Source of the DNA: an uncultured Alphaproteobacteria bacterium
Lineage (GTDB): Bacteria > Pseudomonadota > Alphaproteobacteria > Paracaedibacterales > CAITNM01
Length of the DNA stretch: 64,000 nt
Assembly: GCA_903893805.1 (NCBI GenBank)
Contig: CAITNM010000030.1
Coordinates: 62,001-126,000, forward strand
Direction of reading: 5' to 3'
Each line of letters opens with the position of its first letter. Positions within the stretch are counted from its first letter, which is position 1. A program made the position numbers and the translations under genes. The notes beneath the pieces were generated by a model. It did not search any database. It saw nothing but the letters and a program-made list of their open reading frames with translations, and was not told where the DNA came from. Shown here piece by piece: positions 19,002 to 28,139 of this stretch.

Positions 19002-20346
19002 GGTTGCAGTTCGTTTTATATGCCAAGCATGTGGTACGTCGCATAACCGGTGGAATGGTAAGTGCGAGGGTTGCAGTGAATGGAATACATTGGTTGAAGA
19101 AGTGGTGGAAAGAAGCAGGGCTTTGGTTGCATCTGCCAATGCGCCTTTGCCAAGCTTGTATACAATTGATGATGCTTCTTTGGTTGATTTAACCAAAATT
19201 CGGTATACGACTTCTTTTGGAGAATTTAATCGAGTATGCGGGGGAGGCATCGTTCCAGGATCAGTAATTTTGGTAGGTGGTGATCCAGGAATTGGTAAAT
19301 CAACCTTGATGTTACAGATAGCTTGTGATGTGTCGGGTCACACTCCGTGTTTGTATTTATCAGGGGAAGAATCAGTACAGCAACTACAAATGCGTGCAAA
19401 GCGCGTTGGCGTAAAAGCTGAGCATTTACAAATTGGTAGCTGCACAAGCCTTGAAGAAATACAAAACCTAGTAAGTAACCACAAAAACACAAAGCTTTTA
19501 GTGGTTGATTCTATACAAACTATCAGCTCAGATTCTCTAGAGGCTGCGGCAGGTTCAGTAAGTCAGGTTCGTGCATGTTCGCAAAGCTTAATTCACATGG
19601 CAAAAAAACAAGGTATTTCAGTAATTTTGGTGGGACACGTCACCAAAGAAGGTACGATTGCAGGCCCTCGCGTGCTTGAGCACATGGTCGATACTGTATT
19701 GTATTTTGAAGGTGAGCGTCATTACGATTTTCGCATATTAAGAGCTGTTAAAAACCGTTTTGGAGCAACTAATGAAATTGGCTTGTTTGCTATGGAACAG
19801 CATGGCCTAGCTGAAGTAACAAATCCATCAGCGCTTTTTTTGTCAGATCGGGCGCAAGGAATAAGTGGTACAGCAGTGTTTGCTGGTATTGAAGGCACGC
19901 GTCCTGTTTTGTGCGAAATTCAAGCATTAGTTTCTAAAAGCTACTTAAGTATGCCGCGGCGCACAACCGTTGGGTGGGATTCCGCTAGACTTTCCATGAT
20001 TTTGGCTGTGCTAGAAAGCAGAGCAGGCTTTACGTTTGGTAGCATGGATGTGTACTTGAATGTGGTAGGGGGACTGAAAGTAAACGAGCCCGCTGCTGAT
20101 TTGGCTGTTGCTGCTGCGCTTATTTCAGCAATTATCAATAAACCTATCAACCCTTCTTATGTGTTTTTTGGTGAAGTTGGTTTGGGTGGTGAAATACGGC
20201 CAGTTCATCAAACAGATGCTCGTTTGAAAGAAGCTGAGAAATTAGGATTTTTGAAAGCGTTATGTGCTCATAAAAAAGGTCTTGAATCCAGTTTGCAAAT
20301 AGGACGCCTAGAGCTTTTAAAAGATTTATCACGGCATCTTGGGTAA
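18994..20346 (+). CDS. radA: DNA repair protein RadA
   Basis: RadA is a RecA-like helicase that drives branch migration in recombination. From the ATG at 18994 the protein has 450 residues: an N-terminal zinc finger (CQACGTSHNRWNGKCEGC in two CxxC pairs), Walker A GGDPGIGKST, the KNRFG motif characteristic of RadA (VKNRFGATNEIG), and a Lon-like C-terminal domain (DVYLNVVGGLKVNEPAADLA). An earlier in-frame ATG at 18967 lies inside mlaF and would put non-family residues before the zinc finger. It overlaps mlaF by eight bases. Confidence 0.96.
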   Translation: MAKVAVRFICQACGTSHNRWNGKCEGCSEWNTLVEEVVERSRALVASANAPLPSLYTIDDASLVDLTKIRYTTSFGEFNRVCGGGIVPGSVILVGGDPGIGKSTLMLQIACDVSGHTPCLYLSGEESVQQLQMRAKRVGVKAEHLQIGSCTSLEEIQNLVSNHKNTKLLVVDSIQTISSDSLEAAAGSVSQVRACSQSLIHMAKKQGISVILVGHVTKEGTIAGPRVLEHMVDTVLYFEGERHYDFRILRAVKNRFGATNEIGLFAMEQHGLAEVTNPSALFLSDRAQGISGTAVFAGIEGTRPVLCEIQALVSKSYLSMPRRTTVGWDSARLSMILAVLESRAGFTFGSMDVYLNVVGGLKVNEPAADLAVAAALISAIINKPINPSYVFFGEVGLGGEIRPVHQTDARLKEAEKLGFLKALCAHKKGLESSLQIGRLELLKDLSRHLG

Positions 20347-20374
20347 AATTCACTTGCTATAGTGGAATTTTTTG
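20345..20374 (+). terminator. Probable terminator after radA
   Basis: AAAATTCAC pairs with GTGGAATTTT (one bulged G) around an eight-base loop, followed by a run of six Ts. It lies just behind the radA stop and before the tRNA-Arg gene, whose own -10-like TATAAA sits immediately after. Confidence 0.5.
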
Positions 20375-20392
20375 CTTATAAACTAAGGACTA

Positions 20393-20469
20393 GCGCCCGT
20401 AGCTCAATTGGATAGAGCGTCAGACTACGGATCTGAAGGTTAGGAGTTCGACTCTTCTCGGGCGCGCCA
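20393..20469 (+). tRNA. tRNA-Arg (anticodon ACG)
   Basis: The cloverleaf is complete: acceptor GCGCCCG pairs with CGGGCGC, D arm GCTCAATTGGATAGAGC, anticodon stem TCAGA/TCTGA around CTACGGA (anticodon ACG, normally modified to ICG to read CGN codons), T arm AGGAGTTCGACTCTTCT, discriminator G and an encoded CCA end. Confidence 0.97.
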
Positions 20470-20505
20470 TCTGGGCAGTCTCTCAAAACAAGAATCTGGT
20501 GATTT

Positions 20506-21099
20506 ATGGCTTTTACACTTCCCCCATTACCTTATACAAAGAATGCACTTGCTCCTCACATTAGTGAGCAAACTCTTGAATTTCATTACGGTAAACACCA
20601 TCAAACCTATGTAACAAATTTAAATAATTTGGTGCAAGGTACTGAGAATGAATCAAAAAGCTTGGAAGATCTTATAAAGCTATCATCTGCAAAAGCAGAT
20701 ATGGTTGGTATTTTTAATAATGCCGCGCAAGTTTGGAACCATACTTTTTTTTGGAATTGCATGAAGCCAAATGGTGGTGGAGCACCTGCTAGCGTACTAG
20801 AGACAAAAATCAACGCAAGTTTTGGTAGCTATGAAAAATTTGCAGCTGACTTTAAGCAAGCGGCTCTTACTCAGTTTGGTAGTGGTTGGGCTTGGTTGGT
20901 GCAAGATGGTAATGATCTTAAAATCACCAAAACAGCCAATGCAGATTTGCCAATGGCTCATAACCAAAAAGCCTTGCTAACCTGCGATGTATGGGAACAT
21001 GCTTACTATCTAGATTATCAAAACCGTCGCGCCGATTTTGTGCAAACTTTTTTGGATCATTTGGTTAACTGGGATTTTGTGAGCCAAAACCTGGCCTAA
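20506..21099 (+). CDS. sodB: Superoxide dismutase, Fe type
   Basis: Converts superoxide to oxygen and hydrogen peroxide in the cytoplasm. The 197 residues begin FTLPPLPYTKNALAPHIS, with metal ligands in EFHYGKHHQTY (His about 27), VWNHTFFW (His about 75) and the DVWEHAYYLDYQNRR pair (Asp and His about 159-163). FNNAAQVWNHTFFWNC and the Gln in that region favour an iron cofactor over manganese. The gene follows tRNA-Arg and ends in a strong terminator. Confidence 0.96.
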   Translation: MAFTLPPLPYTKNALAPHISEQTLEFHYGKHHQTYVTNLNNLVQGTENESKSLEDLIKLSSAKADMVGIFNNAAQVWNHTFFWNCMKPNGGGAPASVLETKINASFGSYEKFAADFKQAALTQFGSGWAWLVQDGNDLKITKTANADLPMAHNQKALLTCDVWEHAYYLDYQNRRADFVQTFLDHLVNWDFVSQNLA

Positions 21100-21149
21100 C
21101 TCTGATTTTTATGTGTTTATAAAGCCACAAGTTCAATTAAATTTCAATA

Positions 21150-21189
21150 AAAACCTAGGAAAATATTGATAGATTTTCCTGGGTTTTTT
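21150..21189 (+). terminator. Strong intrinsic terminator after sodB
   Basis: AAAACCTAGGAAAAT pairs with ATTTTCCTGGGTTTT: a 15-pair stem with one G-U, loop ATTGATAG, ending in six Ts. It separates sodB from the porin gene. Confidence 0.88.
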
Positions 21190-21226
21190 ACTGTGCGAAA
21201 GTAACTTAAATATAAGAGTTTTTTCA

Positions 21227-22555
21227 ATGTCAAAAAAATTTGCTTTTTTAGCAACAATTTTCATAAGTTCATGCCTGGTGGCAGAGGTTGCTCAAGCGCC
21301 AACGCTACAAATTAACGGATTTACAGTAATGGTTGCTGCAGGTTCTAAGCAGAAGGACGATACAAATGGTAAGGGGCATGGTCCTCATTTAGCAATTGGT
21401 TCTTCGAATATTTTCTTTACTGCAAAAGGCAGTAGTGCTGAAGGATTTCGGTACAAGTATCGCGCAGCTATGGAGTCATATCCTGGTGGAAAAAGCACTT
21501 CAGGAAATCCGATTTATTTCACTCAAAACTATATTGAGTTCTCACAAGATAGCTGGGGTATTTTTCAAGTAGGTAACTTAACTGGTGTAGAAGATACCAT
21601 GACAGAAAGCGGGTTCAACTTATTGGGCGGTGCGAATACTATCGACGGTACATTCGGTAACATTATTAATTCGCCTGAAGGTGTGGTTAGTGGAGTGCAA
21701 CAAGCCGGGCAAACTAGCAAGGCAATGAAAGTTGTGTACTATACACCTACTATTAGTGGTGTGACTTTAGGTGTTGCATTTACACCTAATACAACTCGAT
21801 TAGGTACTGGTGGAAAAGATAATTCTGGTGCGTCACCAGATAATACGTATGGTAACGAAAGTGGGATTTACCCTGATAAGAGCACAGCTGCATATGGTGT
21901 TGATAACGTTGCAGTGGCGGCAAATTATAAAGTGGATTTCCAAACTTGGAACATGGCTTTAGCAGCTGTTTATATTAGAGAAAATACCAAGCGTGGGGCT
22001 CCAACTTGGGTTATGGATAGTGGAACTAGTTACAATGACAATAAGCTAGAGTTTTTGAAGTACTTAAAAGTTCACAATGCAAAGTCTTCTCAATTTACGG
22101 CAGCTGTTGGTTTTGGACAATGGAGATTTGCAACTGGTCTTATTCTCAATGGCAAAACTCGTATACCAAAAGCTGACGCTTATAAAGTGGGTGACGCTGG
22201 TAGAGCTTGGAATTTAGGTGGTCAATACACAGTTGGTGCGTATCAATTCGGTTTGGCATACTTTAACACCTCTCGTACGTTGCCAAAACTATCAGCAGGA
22301 ACTGCTATAGCTGGTTCACAAAGTTATGGTGCAGTGCATGGACGCGCAACAAGCGATATAGTTTCTGCAACCGTTGACTTTAATGCTTTGCAAGGCTTGA
22401 AGTTCTTTGGTGAAGTTGACATCTTCAAAATGCGCACAAATGCTAATTATGCAAAATTTGTAGGTAATACAAAAAACTACAATTCAAAGGCTACAGTTCC
22501 AACTACAAAAAATTCAGGTGCTGCAGTGATTGTTGGAACGAAGTTAAGTTTCTAA
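21227..22555 (+). CDS. Outer-membrane porin, Gram-negative general porin type
   Basis: A 442-residue exported protein with signal peptide MSKKFAFLATIFISSCLVAEVAQA and a start (LQINGFTVMVAAGS) like general porins. The body alternates short polar and aromatic strands with Gly/Asn loops, contains FRYKYRAAMES, YFTQNYIEFSQDSWGIFQVGNLTG (in pieces), and AMKVVYYTPTISGVTLGVAFTPN, and ends in a terminal Phe (GTKLSF) as outer-membrane barrels require. It probably forms a diffusion channel and may be a dominant surface protein. It has its own terminator. Confidence 0.88.
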   Translation: MSKKFAFLATIFISSCLVAEVAQAPTLQINGFTVMVAAGSKQKDDTNGKGHGPHLAIGSSNIFFTAKGSSAEGFRYKYRAAMESYPGGKSTSGNPIYFTQNYIEFSQDSWGIFQVGNLTGVEDTMTESGFNLLGGANTIDGTFGNIINSPEGVVSGVQQAGQTSKAMKVVYYTPTISGVTLGVAFTPNTTRLGTGGKDNSGASPDNTYGNESGIYPDKSTAAYGVDNVAVAANYKVDFQTWNMALAAVYIRENTKRGAPTWVMDSGTSYNDNKLEFLKYLKVHNAKSSQFTAAVGFGQWRFATGLILNGKTRIPKADAYKVGDAGRAWNLGGQYTVGAYQFGLAYFNTSRTLPKLSAGTAIAGSQSYGAVHGRATSDIVSATVDFNALQGLKFFGEVDIFKMRTNANYAKFVGNTKNYNSKATVPTTKNSGAAVIVGTKLSF

Positions 22556-22575
22556 CATTGTGACGCTTTAATATT

Positions 22576-22603
22576 AACCCGCCCTTTGTGGCGGGTTTTT
22601 TTT
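22576..22603 (+). terminator. Intrinsic terminator after the porin gene
   Basis: AACCCGCC pairs with GGCGGGTT around CTTTGT, followed by a run of eight Ts. Confidence 0.9.
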
Positions 22604-22671
22604 ATTAACGTTGCATAAATGGGTTTGTTTCAGTATACAGGTAAATATATTAAATTTTTAAGGGAGTTTTT

Positions 22672-23418
22672 ATGAAGAAATATTTAATGTTGGCAGCCGT
22701 GCTTGTTGGGCAGTTGTTTGCGATGGATGGAGTTCTGGCTCTGACTGCTCTTTCGCTTGACGAAAGCGTGAGAGTTAAAATATCTGCTGCTTGGATATCA
22801 GAAGAACATTTTGATATTCCAAATTTAGCAGCGGTTACTGGAGTTGCAAATTTAGAAGATGCAAAAGCAATATGGCGTAACCAGCAAGATGTTGTTCGAA
22901 GAATTTTGTTTTTTAATGAAGAAGGCCAGCTTTTTGCAACTGGTACTTGTGGACCTATGCCATTCCATGCGTATCCAGCAACTCAAGGTGAGGATGGAGA
23001 ATATAGGTTTACTGGTACTCAAAGTAACATCCCTCAAGCTTATCGAAACTTACTAGTAGGAACATCTATATCTGAAGATCTTTTTGAAAAACCTAATTAT
23101 ACAGACGGTTTAACATGGAGAATTAGACAGACTGATTCAGAAGGTAATTTACAAGAAATTTCTGCGTTATCTCCTTTTGTAAAAGTCGAGGATCCTTCTG
23201 TGGTTGCTCAAATGCACAAAGCAGCTTTCGCATTACCAATGTTGCCTTTGAAAGATCTTGGCCTTCCTTCTTTGTATGTTGCCATGGTTAGAGCAATCCC
23301 TGGTATTACCGAGCAAGATTTTGGTTCTGATTTGACTTTAAGCACAGAATTATATGACTATTATCCGAATACTGAATATAAGTATCATTTACTTACTGGT
23401 GTGTTGTTATCAGTATAG
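22672..23418 (+). CDS. Secreted protein of unknown function
   Basis: A 248-residue protein not recognised as any family. Its N-terminus MKKYLMLAAVLVGQLFAMDGVLA is a signal peptide, and AAGGGAG provides a good ribosome site. The mature part is mostly soluble, mixed alpha/beta in character, with FFNEEGQLFATGTCGPMPFH and a Tyr-rich C-terminus (YDYYPNTEYKYHLLTG). There are only one or two cysteines, no membrane segments and no repeats. It is monocistronic, between the porin terminator and its own terminator at 23441. It could be periplasmic or secreted toward a host; nothing decides this. Confidence 0.75.
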   Translation: MKKYLMLAAVLVGQLFAMDGVLALTALSLDESVRVKISAAWISEEHFDIPNLAAVTGVANLEDAKAIWRNQQDVVRRILFFNEEGQLFATGTCGPMPFHAYPATQGEDGEYRFTGTQSNIPQAYRNLLVGTSISEDLFEKPNYTDGLTWRIRQTDSEGNLQEISALSPFVKVEDPSVVAQMHKAAFALPMLPLKDLGLPSLYVAMVRAIPGITEQDFGSDLTLSTELYDYYPNTEYKYHLLTGVLLSV

Positions 23419-23440
23419 TAGCTAACTCATTATGATTAGT

Positions 23441-23468
23441 GGCTCTCAGAAAACTGAGAGCCTTTCTT
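23441..23468 (+). terminator. Intrinsic terminator
   Basis: GGCTCTCAG pairs perfectly with CTGAGAGCC around an AAAA loop, followed by TTTCTTATTT. It closes the secreted-protein gene and isolates the pnt operon. Confidence 0.85.
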
Positions 23469-23519
23469 ATTTGTGCAAAACCCAATATAATGGGCAAAAC
23501 TTAAATAAAAATATATACA

Positions 23520-24644
23520 ATGCGCATTTCGGTTGTAAAAGAAACCGCTGAATTTGAAAAACGTGTGGCTCTAACGCCTGATTTGGTTAAACGCTTATGC
23601 GATGCCGGACATGAAGTTGTAGTTGAAAAAGCTGCAGGTGAAGCTGCTGGCTTTATGGATGATGTTTATAAATCTGCGGGTGCTAAAATTGGAAAAGCCT
23701 TTGCTGACACTGTAAAAGGTGCTGAGGTTGTTTTAAAAGTAGGTGCATTAGATGAAAAGCAAGTGCCGGCTTTAAATGCAAATACGGTCGTTATTGCAAT
23801 GCATAAACCGCACGATAGCAAAAAACTTTTTACAAAAATTGCAAAACAGAATGTTAGTGCATTTTCCTTAGAATTTGTTCCTCGTATTACTCGTGCGCAA
23901 GCAATGGACGTACTGTCTTCTCAAAGTAACTTAGCTGGATACAGAGCAGTTATTGAGGGTGCATATGAATTTGACCGGGCATTTCCATTAATGATGACAG
24001 CGGCAGGTACAGTAACGGCCGCTAGAGTATTAGTTATTGGGGCAGGCGTTGCCGGCTTACAGGCTATTGCTACAGCGCGTCGACTTGGTGCTATTGTCAC
24101 CGCGTTCGATGTGCGAGCAGCAGCGAAAGAACAAGTTGAAAGCCTTGGTGCATCTTTTGTTGAAGTTGATTATCAGGAATCTGGCGAGGGCTCTGGTGGT
24201 TATGCAAAAGAAATGAGCGAAGGCTATAAGAAAGCTCAAGCAGCTAAGTTGCATGAAGTGCTAAAGTCACAGAATGTTGTGATTACAACAGCGCTTATTC
24301 CAGGAAAACCGGCGCCGATCTTGATTCCAGAAAAAATGGTTGCTGACATGAAAGTCGGTAGCATCATTGTTGATTTGGCAATTGAATCAGGCGGCAACTG
24401 TGCTTTGTCAAAGCCAGGCATTTCAGTGACCAAAAATGGTGTAAAAATTGTAGCGCACCCAAATATGCCAAGCCGTATTGCTTATAATGCAAGTCAGATG
24501 TATGCCAAGAACGTATTTAATTTCTTGAATTTATTGATTGATACAAAATCACAAGCCTTGAAAATTGATTTTAATGATGAAATCATTAAGGGTACGTGTC
24601 TATGTCACGATGGCAAGCTATTACACAGTGTGTTTGAAAGTTAA
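23520..24644 (+). CDS. pntAA: NAD(P) transhydrogenase subunit alpha, part 1
   Basis: The soluble NAD(H)-binding domain I of proton-pumping transhydrogenase, which makes NADPH from NADH at the expense of the proton gradient. The 374 residues begin MRISVVKETAEFEKRVALTP, contain SLEFVPRITRAQAMDVLSSQSN (in pieces), the dinucleotide fold VIGAGVAGLQAIATARRLGA and VVDLAIESGGNC, as in alanine dehydrogenase/PntA. In this organism the alpha subunit is split, as in Rhodospirillum and other alphaproteobacteria. First gene of pntAA-pntAB-pntB. Confidence 0.96.
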   Translation: MRISVVKETAEFEKRVALTPDLVKRLCDAGHEVVVEKAAGEAAGFMDDVYKSAGAKIGKAFADTVKGAEVVLKVGALDEKQVPALNANTVVIAMHKPHDSKKLFTKIAKQNVSAFSLEFVPRITRAQAMDVLSSQSNLAGYRAVIEGAYEFDRAFPLMMTAAGTVTAARVLVIGAGVAGLQAIATARRLGAIVTAFDVRAAAKEQVESLGASFVEVDYQESGEGSGGYAKEMSEGYKKAQAAKLHEVLKSQNVVITTALIPGKPAPILIPEKMVADMKVGSIIVDLAIESGGNCALSKPGISVTKNGVKIVAHPNMPSRIAYNASQMYAKNVFNFLNLLIDTKSQALKIDFNDEIIKGTCLCHDGKLLHSVFES

Positions 24645-24653
24645 GGAAAAATT

Positions 24654-25061
24654 ATGGATCTTCATTCTATTGCCCAACAAACAGCACGCTTAAACAGCGT
24701 GATTCAAGAAATTTCAGGAGAGCTTCATAACATTGAAGGATCAATTCGACACGCCATTGCAGCCGAAGGACGTGGAAACGCTGATCCTTTTGTATTAGGT
24801 CTTATGGTGTTTGTGTTGGCTTGCTTTGTGGGCTACTACGTGGTTTGGAAAGTAACTCCTGCATTGCATTCTCCCCTTATGGCTGTTACTAACGCAATTT
24901 CAAGCGTCATTATTGTAGGGGCAATTGTTGCAGCGGGCCCCGCAGTTATGGGAATTTCTTCAACCTTTGGTTTCATTGCCGTGGTTCTAGCTTCCATCAA
25001 TATTTTTGGTGGATTTATTGTTACGCAACGTATGCTTTCCATGTTTTCAAAAAAGAAATAA
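24654..25061 (+). CDS. pntAB: NAD(P) transhydrogenase subunit alpha, part 2
   Basis: A 135-residue membrane subunit with an N-terminal helical stretch and about three or four membrane segments ([24 protein letters not shown], then [15 protein letters not shown] and [17 protein letters not shown]). It supplies part of the proton channel (domain II). [19 protein letters not shown] is the family hallmark. It starts nine bases after pntAA and ends nine before pntB. Confidence 0.95.
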   Translation: MDLHSIAQQTARLNSVIQEISGELHNIEGSIRHAIAAEGRGNADPFVLGLMVFVLACFVGYYVVWKVTPALHSPLMAVTNAISSVIIVGAIVAAGPAVMGISSTFGFIAVVLASINIFGGFIVTQRMLSMFSKKK

Positions 25062-25070
25062 GAGCAAATT

Positions 25071-26477
25071 ATGACCCCAACAATTTCTACGTTTTTATAC
25101 TTAATTGCCGGCATATGCTTCATTATGGCATTACGTGGTTTGTCATCAGCAGCAACAGCCCGCTCTGGAAACCTATATGGTATCTGCGGTATGGTTATTG
25201 CCATTTTGACTACTCTTTTAACACCTGCAATTGCTAAGTACTTAGGCATTGTGAGTGGTATTGCCATTGGTGGCATTATTGGTGCTTTTATCGCTAGAAA
25301 AATTAAAATGACAGCGCTACCACAATTGGTAGCTGCATTTCATAGCCTTGTAGGTTTGGCAGCAGTATTTGTAGCCGGAGCTGCTCTTTATAATCCAACT
25401 GCCTTTGGTATAGGGGTTGTTGATGCAATTTATACAGCAAGCTTAGTAGAAATGAGTCTTGGAACTATAATAGGAGCAATCACATTCAGTGGATCTGTGG
25501 TTGCATTCGGAAAGTTGCAAGGACTTATTTCAGGTAGACCATTGGTTTTCCCTAAACAGCATTTGGTTAACGCTATTCTTGGGGTTGTTGTCATTGGTTT
25601 GGTTGTAGTTTTAGCTATGCACCAGCATCACAGTATATTCTGGATTATGACAGTCATTTCATTACTGCTTGGCGTATTACTAATTTTGCCAATTGGTGGG
25701 GCTGACATGCCGGTGGTTATTTCCATGCTGAATTCTTATTCAGGTTGGGCAGCAGCAGGTATTGGTTTTACGCTAAATAATCACCTTCTTCTTATCACAG
25801 GAGCGTTGGTTGGTGCATCGGGCGCTATCCTTAGCTACATTATGTGCAAAGGTATGAACCGTTCCATTATTAATGTTATTTTAGGTGGTTTTGGAACTGA
25901 TTCAGCAACAGCTAGTGCTGCAACAGAAGCTTCTGATAAACCAGTAAAGTTAAGTAGCGCTGAAGATGCAGCTTACATGATGGGCAATGCACGTAATGTG
26001 ATTATTGTTCCAGGGTATGGTATGGCAGTGGCACAAGCGCAGCATGCACTTCGTGAAATGGCTGATATTTTAACATCTAAAGGTGTGAAAGTGCGCTACG
26101 CAATTCACCCTGTTGCAGGACGCATGCCGGGGCATATGAATGTTCTATTGGCTGAGGCGAATGTGAATTATGATTCTGTACTTGAGCTTGACGATATTAA
26201 TAGCGATTTTGGTTCAACAGACGTAGCATTCGTAATTGGCGCTAATGATATTACTAACCCAGCTGCAAAAACTGATAAAGCGTCACCTATTTATGGCATG
26301 CCAATTTTGGATGTTGAGAAAGCTCAAACCGTTTTCTTTGTAAAACGTTCTTTGGCTTCTGGTTATGCGGGAGTTGATAACGAACTATTTTATCGCGACA
26401 ACACGATGATGGTTTTGGGTGATGCTAAAAAAGTTTGTGAAGAATTAGTCAAAGCTTTAAAAGGCGGAGGCCATTAA
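25071..26477 (+). CDS. pntB: NAD(P) transhydrogenase subunit beta
   Basis: A 468-residue subunit carrying the rest of the membrane proton channel (about nine membrane segments up to residue 270) and the NADPH-binding domain III at the C-terminus (MMGNARNVIIVPGYGMAVAQAQ from about 304, then HPVAGRMPGHMNVLLAEANV). ALVGASGAILSYIMCKGMNRS is the conserved hinge region. The unit gives NADPH for biosynthesis and redox defence. nagZ starts only three bases after its stop. Confidence 0.96.
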   Translation: MTPTISTFLYLIAGICFIMALRGLSSAATARSGNLYGICGMVIAILTTLLTPAIAKYLGIVSGIAIGGIIGAFIARKIKMTALPQLVAAFHSLVGLAAVFVAGAALYNPTAFGIGVVDAIYTASLVEMSLGTIIGAITFSGSVVAFGKLQGLISGRPLVFPKQHLVNAILGVVVIGLVVVLAMHQHHSIFWIMTVISLLLGVLLILPIGGADMPVVISMLNSYSGWAAAGIGFTLNNHLLLITGALVGASGAILSYIMCKGMNRSIINVILGGFGTDSATASAATEASDKPVKLSSAEDAAYMMGNARNVIIVPGYGMAVAQAQHALREMADILTSKGVKVRYAIHPVAGRMPGHMNVLLAEANVNYDSVLELDDINSDFGSTDVAFVIGANDITNPAAKTDKASPIYGMPILDVEKAQTVFFVKRSLASGYAGVDNELFYRDNTMMVLGDAKKVCEELVKALKGGGH

Positions 26478-26480
26478 TTC

Positions 26481-27359
26481 GTGCTTCCAGTCATTTATGG
26501 ATGTGAAGGTTTAACACTTACATCCGATGAGCAAAAGTTCTTTAATAAAGCCCAACCTTTGGGCTTTATTCTTTTTGAGCGTAACTGCGAGTATCCAACT
26601 CAAGTGAAGTCTCTAATTTCTCAGCTTAAAGCATGCGTAAATCATAGCGAAGTTCCTATTCTTATTGATCAAGAAGGGGGTAGAGTTGTTCGTTTAAAAC
26701 CTCCTCATTGGCTGCCAAGACCTGCCGCTAAAACCCTAACCTCTGCACAATCTGTATACGATAATGCATTATCAATGGCTCATGAATTAGCTGAGCTAGG
26801 TGTTACGGTGAATTGCGCGCCATGTGCTGATTTATTAATTGATGGTGCTGCTGACATTATTGGTGACCGAGCTTTTAGCGCCGACCCTGCAATTGTTACT
26901 GATTTTTGCTTAGCAATGCTAAAAGGGCTGGAAGATGGTGGAATTATTCCAGTAATTAAACATTTGCCAGGACATGGACGTGCACCAGTTGATAGTCATG
27001 AAGAATTGCCTGTTGTTGATACAGATCACACCACCTTAAAGCAAACAGATTTTGTACCATTTAAAGCCTTAGTAGCTGCTAGTAAACTAGCTTGGGGAAT
27101 GACGGCACATGTTATTTATTCTGATATTGATGCTGTGAGCGTTGCCACTCAATCAGGCCATGTTATTGATTCAATTATTCGAACTGAACTAGGCTTCAAA
27201 GGATTTTTGGTAAGTGACTGCTTAACCATGAAAGCTTTGTCGGGTAGTTTTGAAGAAAAAGCCAGAAAATCACTTCAAGCTGGTTGTGATGCAGTATTAA
27301 TGTGCAAAGGTACAGTGCAAGAATTCGAAGAAGTTGCGCTTGGGTGTAGGTTTCCATAA
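26481..27359 (+). CDS. nagZ: Beta-N-acetylhexosaminidase NagZ, short C-terminus
   Basis: A glycoside hydrolase family 3 enzyme that removes N-acetylglucosamine from anhydro-muropeptides in peptidoglycan recycling. It starts with GTG right behind pntB. Family motifs are PILIDQEGGRVVRL, KHLPGHGRAPVDSHEELP, MTAHVIY and the nucleophile Asp in VSDCLTMKAL. At 292 residues it is about 40-50 shorter than typical alphaproteobacterial NagZ, stopping soon after AGCDAVLMCKG; the catalytic barrel is complete, so it may still work. Confidence 0.92.
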   Translation: MLPVIYGCEGLTLTSDEQKFFNKAQPLGFILFERNCEYPTQVKSLISQLKACVNHSEVPILIDQEGGRVVRLKPPHWLPRPAAKTLTSAQSVYDNALSMAHELAELGVTVNCAPCADLLIDGAADIIGDRAFSADPAIVTDFCLAMLKGLEDGGIIPVIKHLPGHGRAPVDSHEELPVVDTDHTTLKQTDFVPFKALVAASKLAWGMTAHVIYSDIDAVSVATQSGHVIDSIIRTELGFKGFLVSDCLTMKALSGSFEEKARKSLQAGCDAVLMCKGTVQEFEEVALGCRFP

Positions 27360-27437
27360 TATTTCTATTAAAATTTCTTGACACTTATATTATTCCTGCG
27401 CTAAAGGTTTTTTATATATTTCAAGTATTGGTGCCGT

Positions 27438-28139
27438 ATGATTAATTTTATATTTTGTGTGGTTGTTAGTTTATCCACTGGTCTTTTTTCAGCAGATCGC
27501 CCCACTCAAGAAGAGTTTGATGATTTCATGAGAAGCGCTATTCCTGTATCCCCTAAAGAAGATGTGGGTAACTATATTAAACAGCTAGAACCATTTTTTC
27601 CAAAGACAGGATATTATTTTATCAACACTTGTGATGAAGATGCGCAAAAATTTAGATTAAAACTTCTTGATCTTCGTCGTATCCCCCAATATCTTGCGGT
27701 TAATGAATCGTATGTCGCTGTATTTTCTAAAGAAGCTTTTGCAGCAACACTAATAGGAAAAGAAACAGTCGACTTTTATAACTTGGGAACTAATCCTAAT
27801 GTTAGCCTTGCTGGTACGTTGAGTGGTTGGATGGAAACCTTATATAAATTTGATAAATGTTTAACAGATAGCTTAAGCAAAATTGGGGAGCATAAAGAAA
27901 AGATTGCTTCAGAGGGTGGTAACGCTCGTACGGCTCTATATAAAAGAGAGCCATTTTTGGCATACTTACAAGCGCTAGGACTAGAACCAGCAGAGCAAAT
28001 GAAATTAAATATTGAGACTGCAGCAGAGCCGGTTATTGTTCTTAATATTAAGATAGCTCAGCATCTTGGTGATGATCTCCCAGAGTCTGTTGATTTAATG
28101 GTAATTCATCAGGTGAAGGAAATGAAAGAGGGGAGTTAA
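27438..28139 (+). CDS. Secreted protein of unknown function
   Basis: A 233-residue protein with signal peptide MINFIFCVVVSLSTGLFSA and a soluble, mostly helical mature part. Nothing in it is recognised. Noticeable pieces are TGYYFINTCDEDAQKFRLKLL, a pair of cysteines (about 62 and 143), and a charged C-terminus (VKEMKEGS). It follows nagZ by 78 bases and appears to be transcribed alone; a weak hairpin lies at 28216. With the secreted proteins at 210, 1447, 22672 and 45706 it is one of several orphan exported proteins here. Confidence 0.7.
   Translation: MINFIFCVVVSLSTGLFSADRPTQEEFDDFMRSAIPVSPKEDVGNYIKQLEPFFPKTGYYFINTCDEDAQKFRLKLLDLRRIPQYLAVNESYVAVFSKEAFAATLIGKETVDFYNLGTNPNVSLAGTLSGWMETLYKFDKCLTDSLSKIGEHKEKIASEGGNARTALYKREPFLAYLQALGLEPAEQMKLNIETAAEPVIVLNIKIAQHLGDDLPESVDLMVIHQVKEMKEGS

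Noticed and set aside
18882-19250. 122-codon frame on the minus strand
   Set aside because: Antisense to mlaF/radA; no start context.
24836-25276. 146-codon frame on the minus strand
   Set aside because: It is antisense to pntAB/pntB, which are clear, and its composition reflects their codon pattern.
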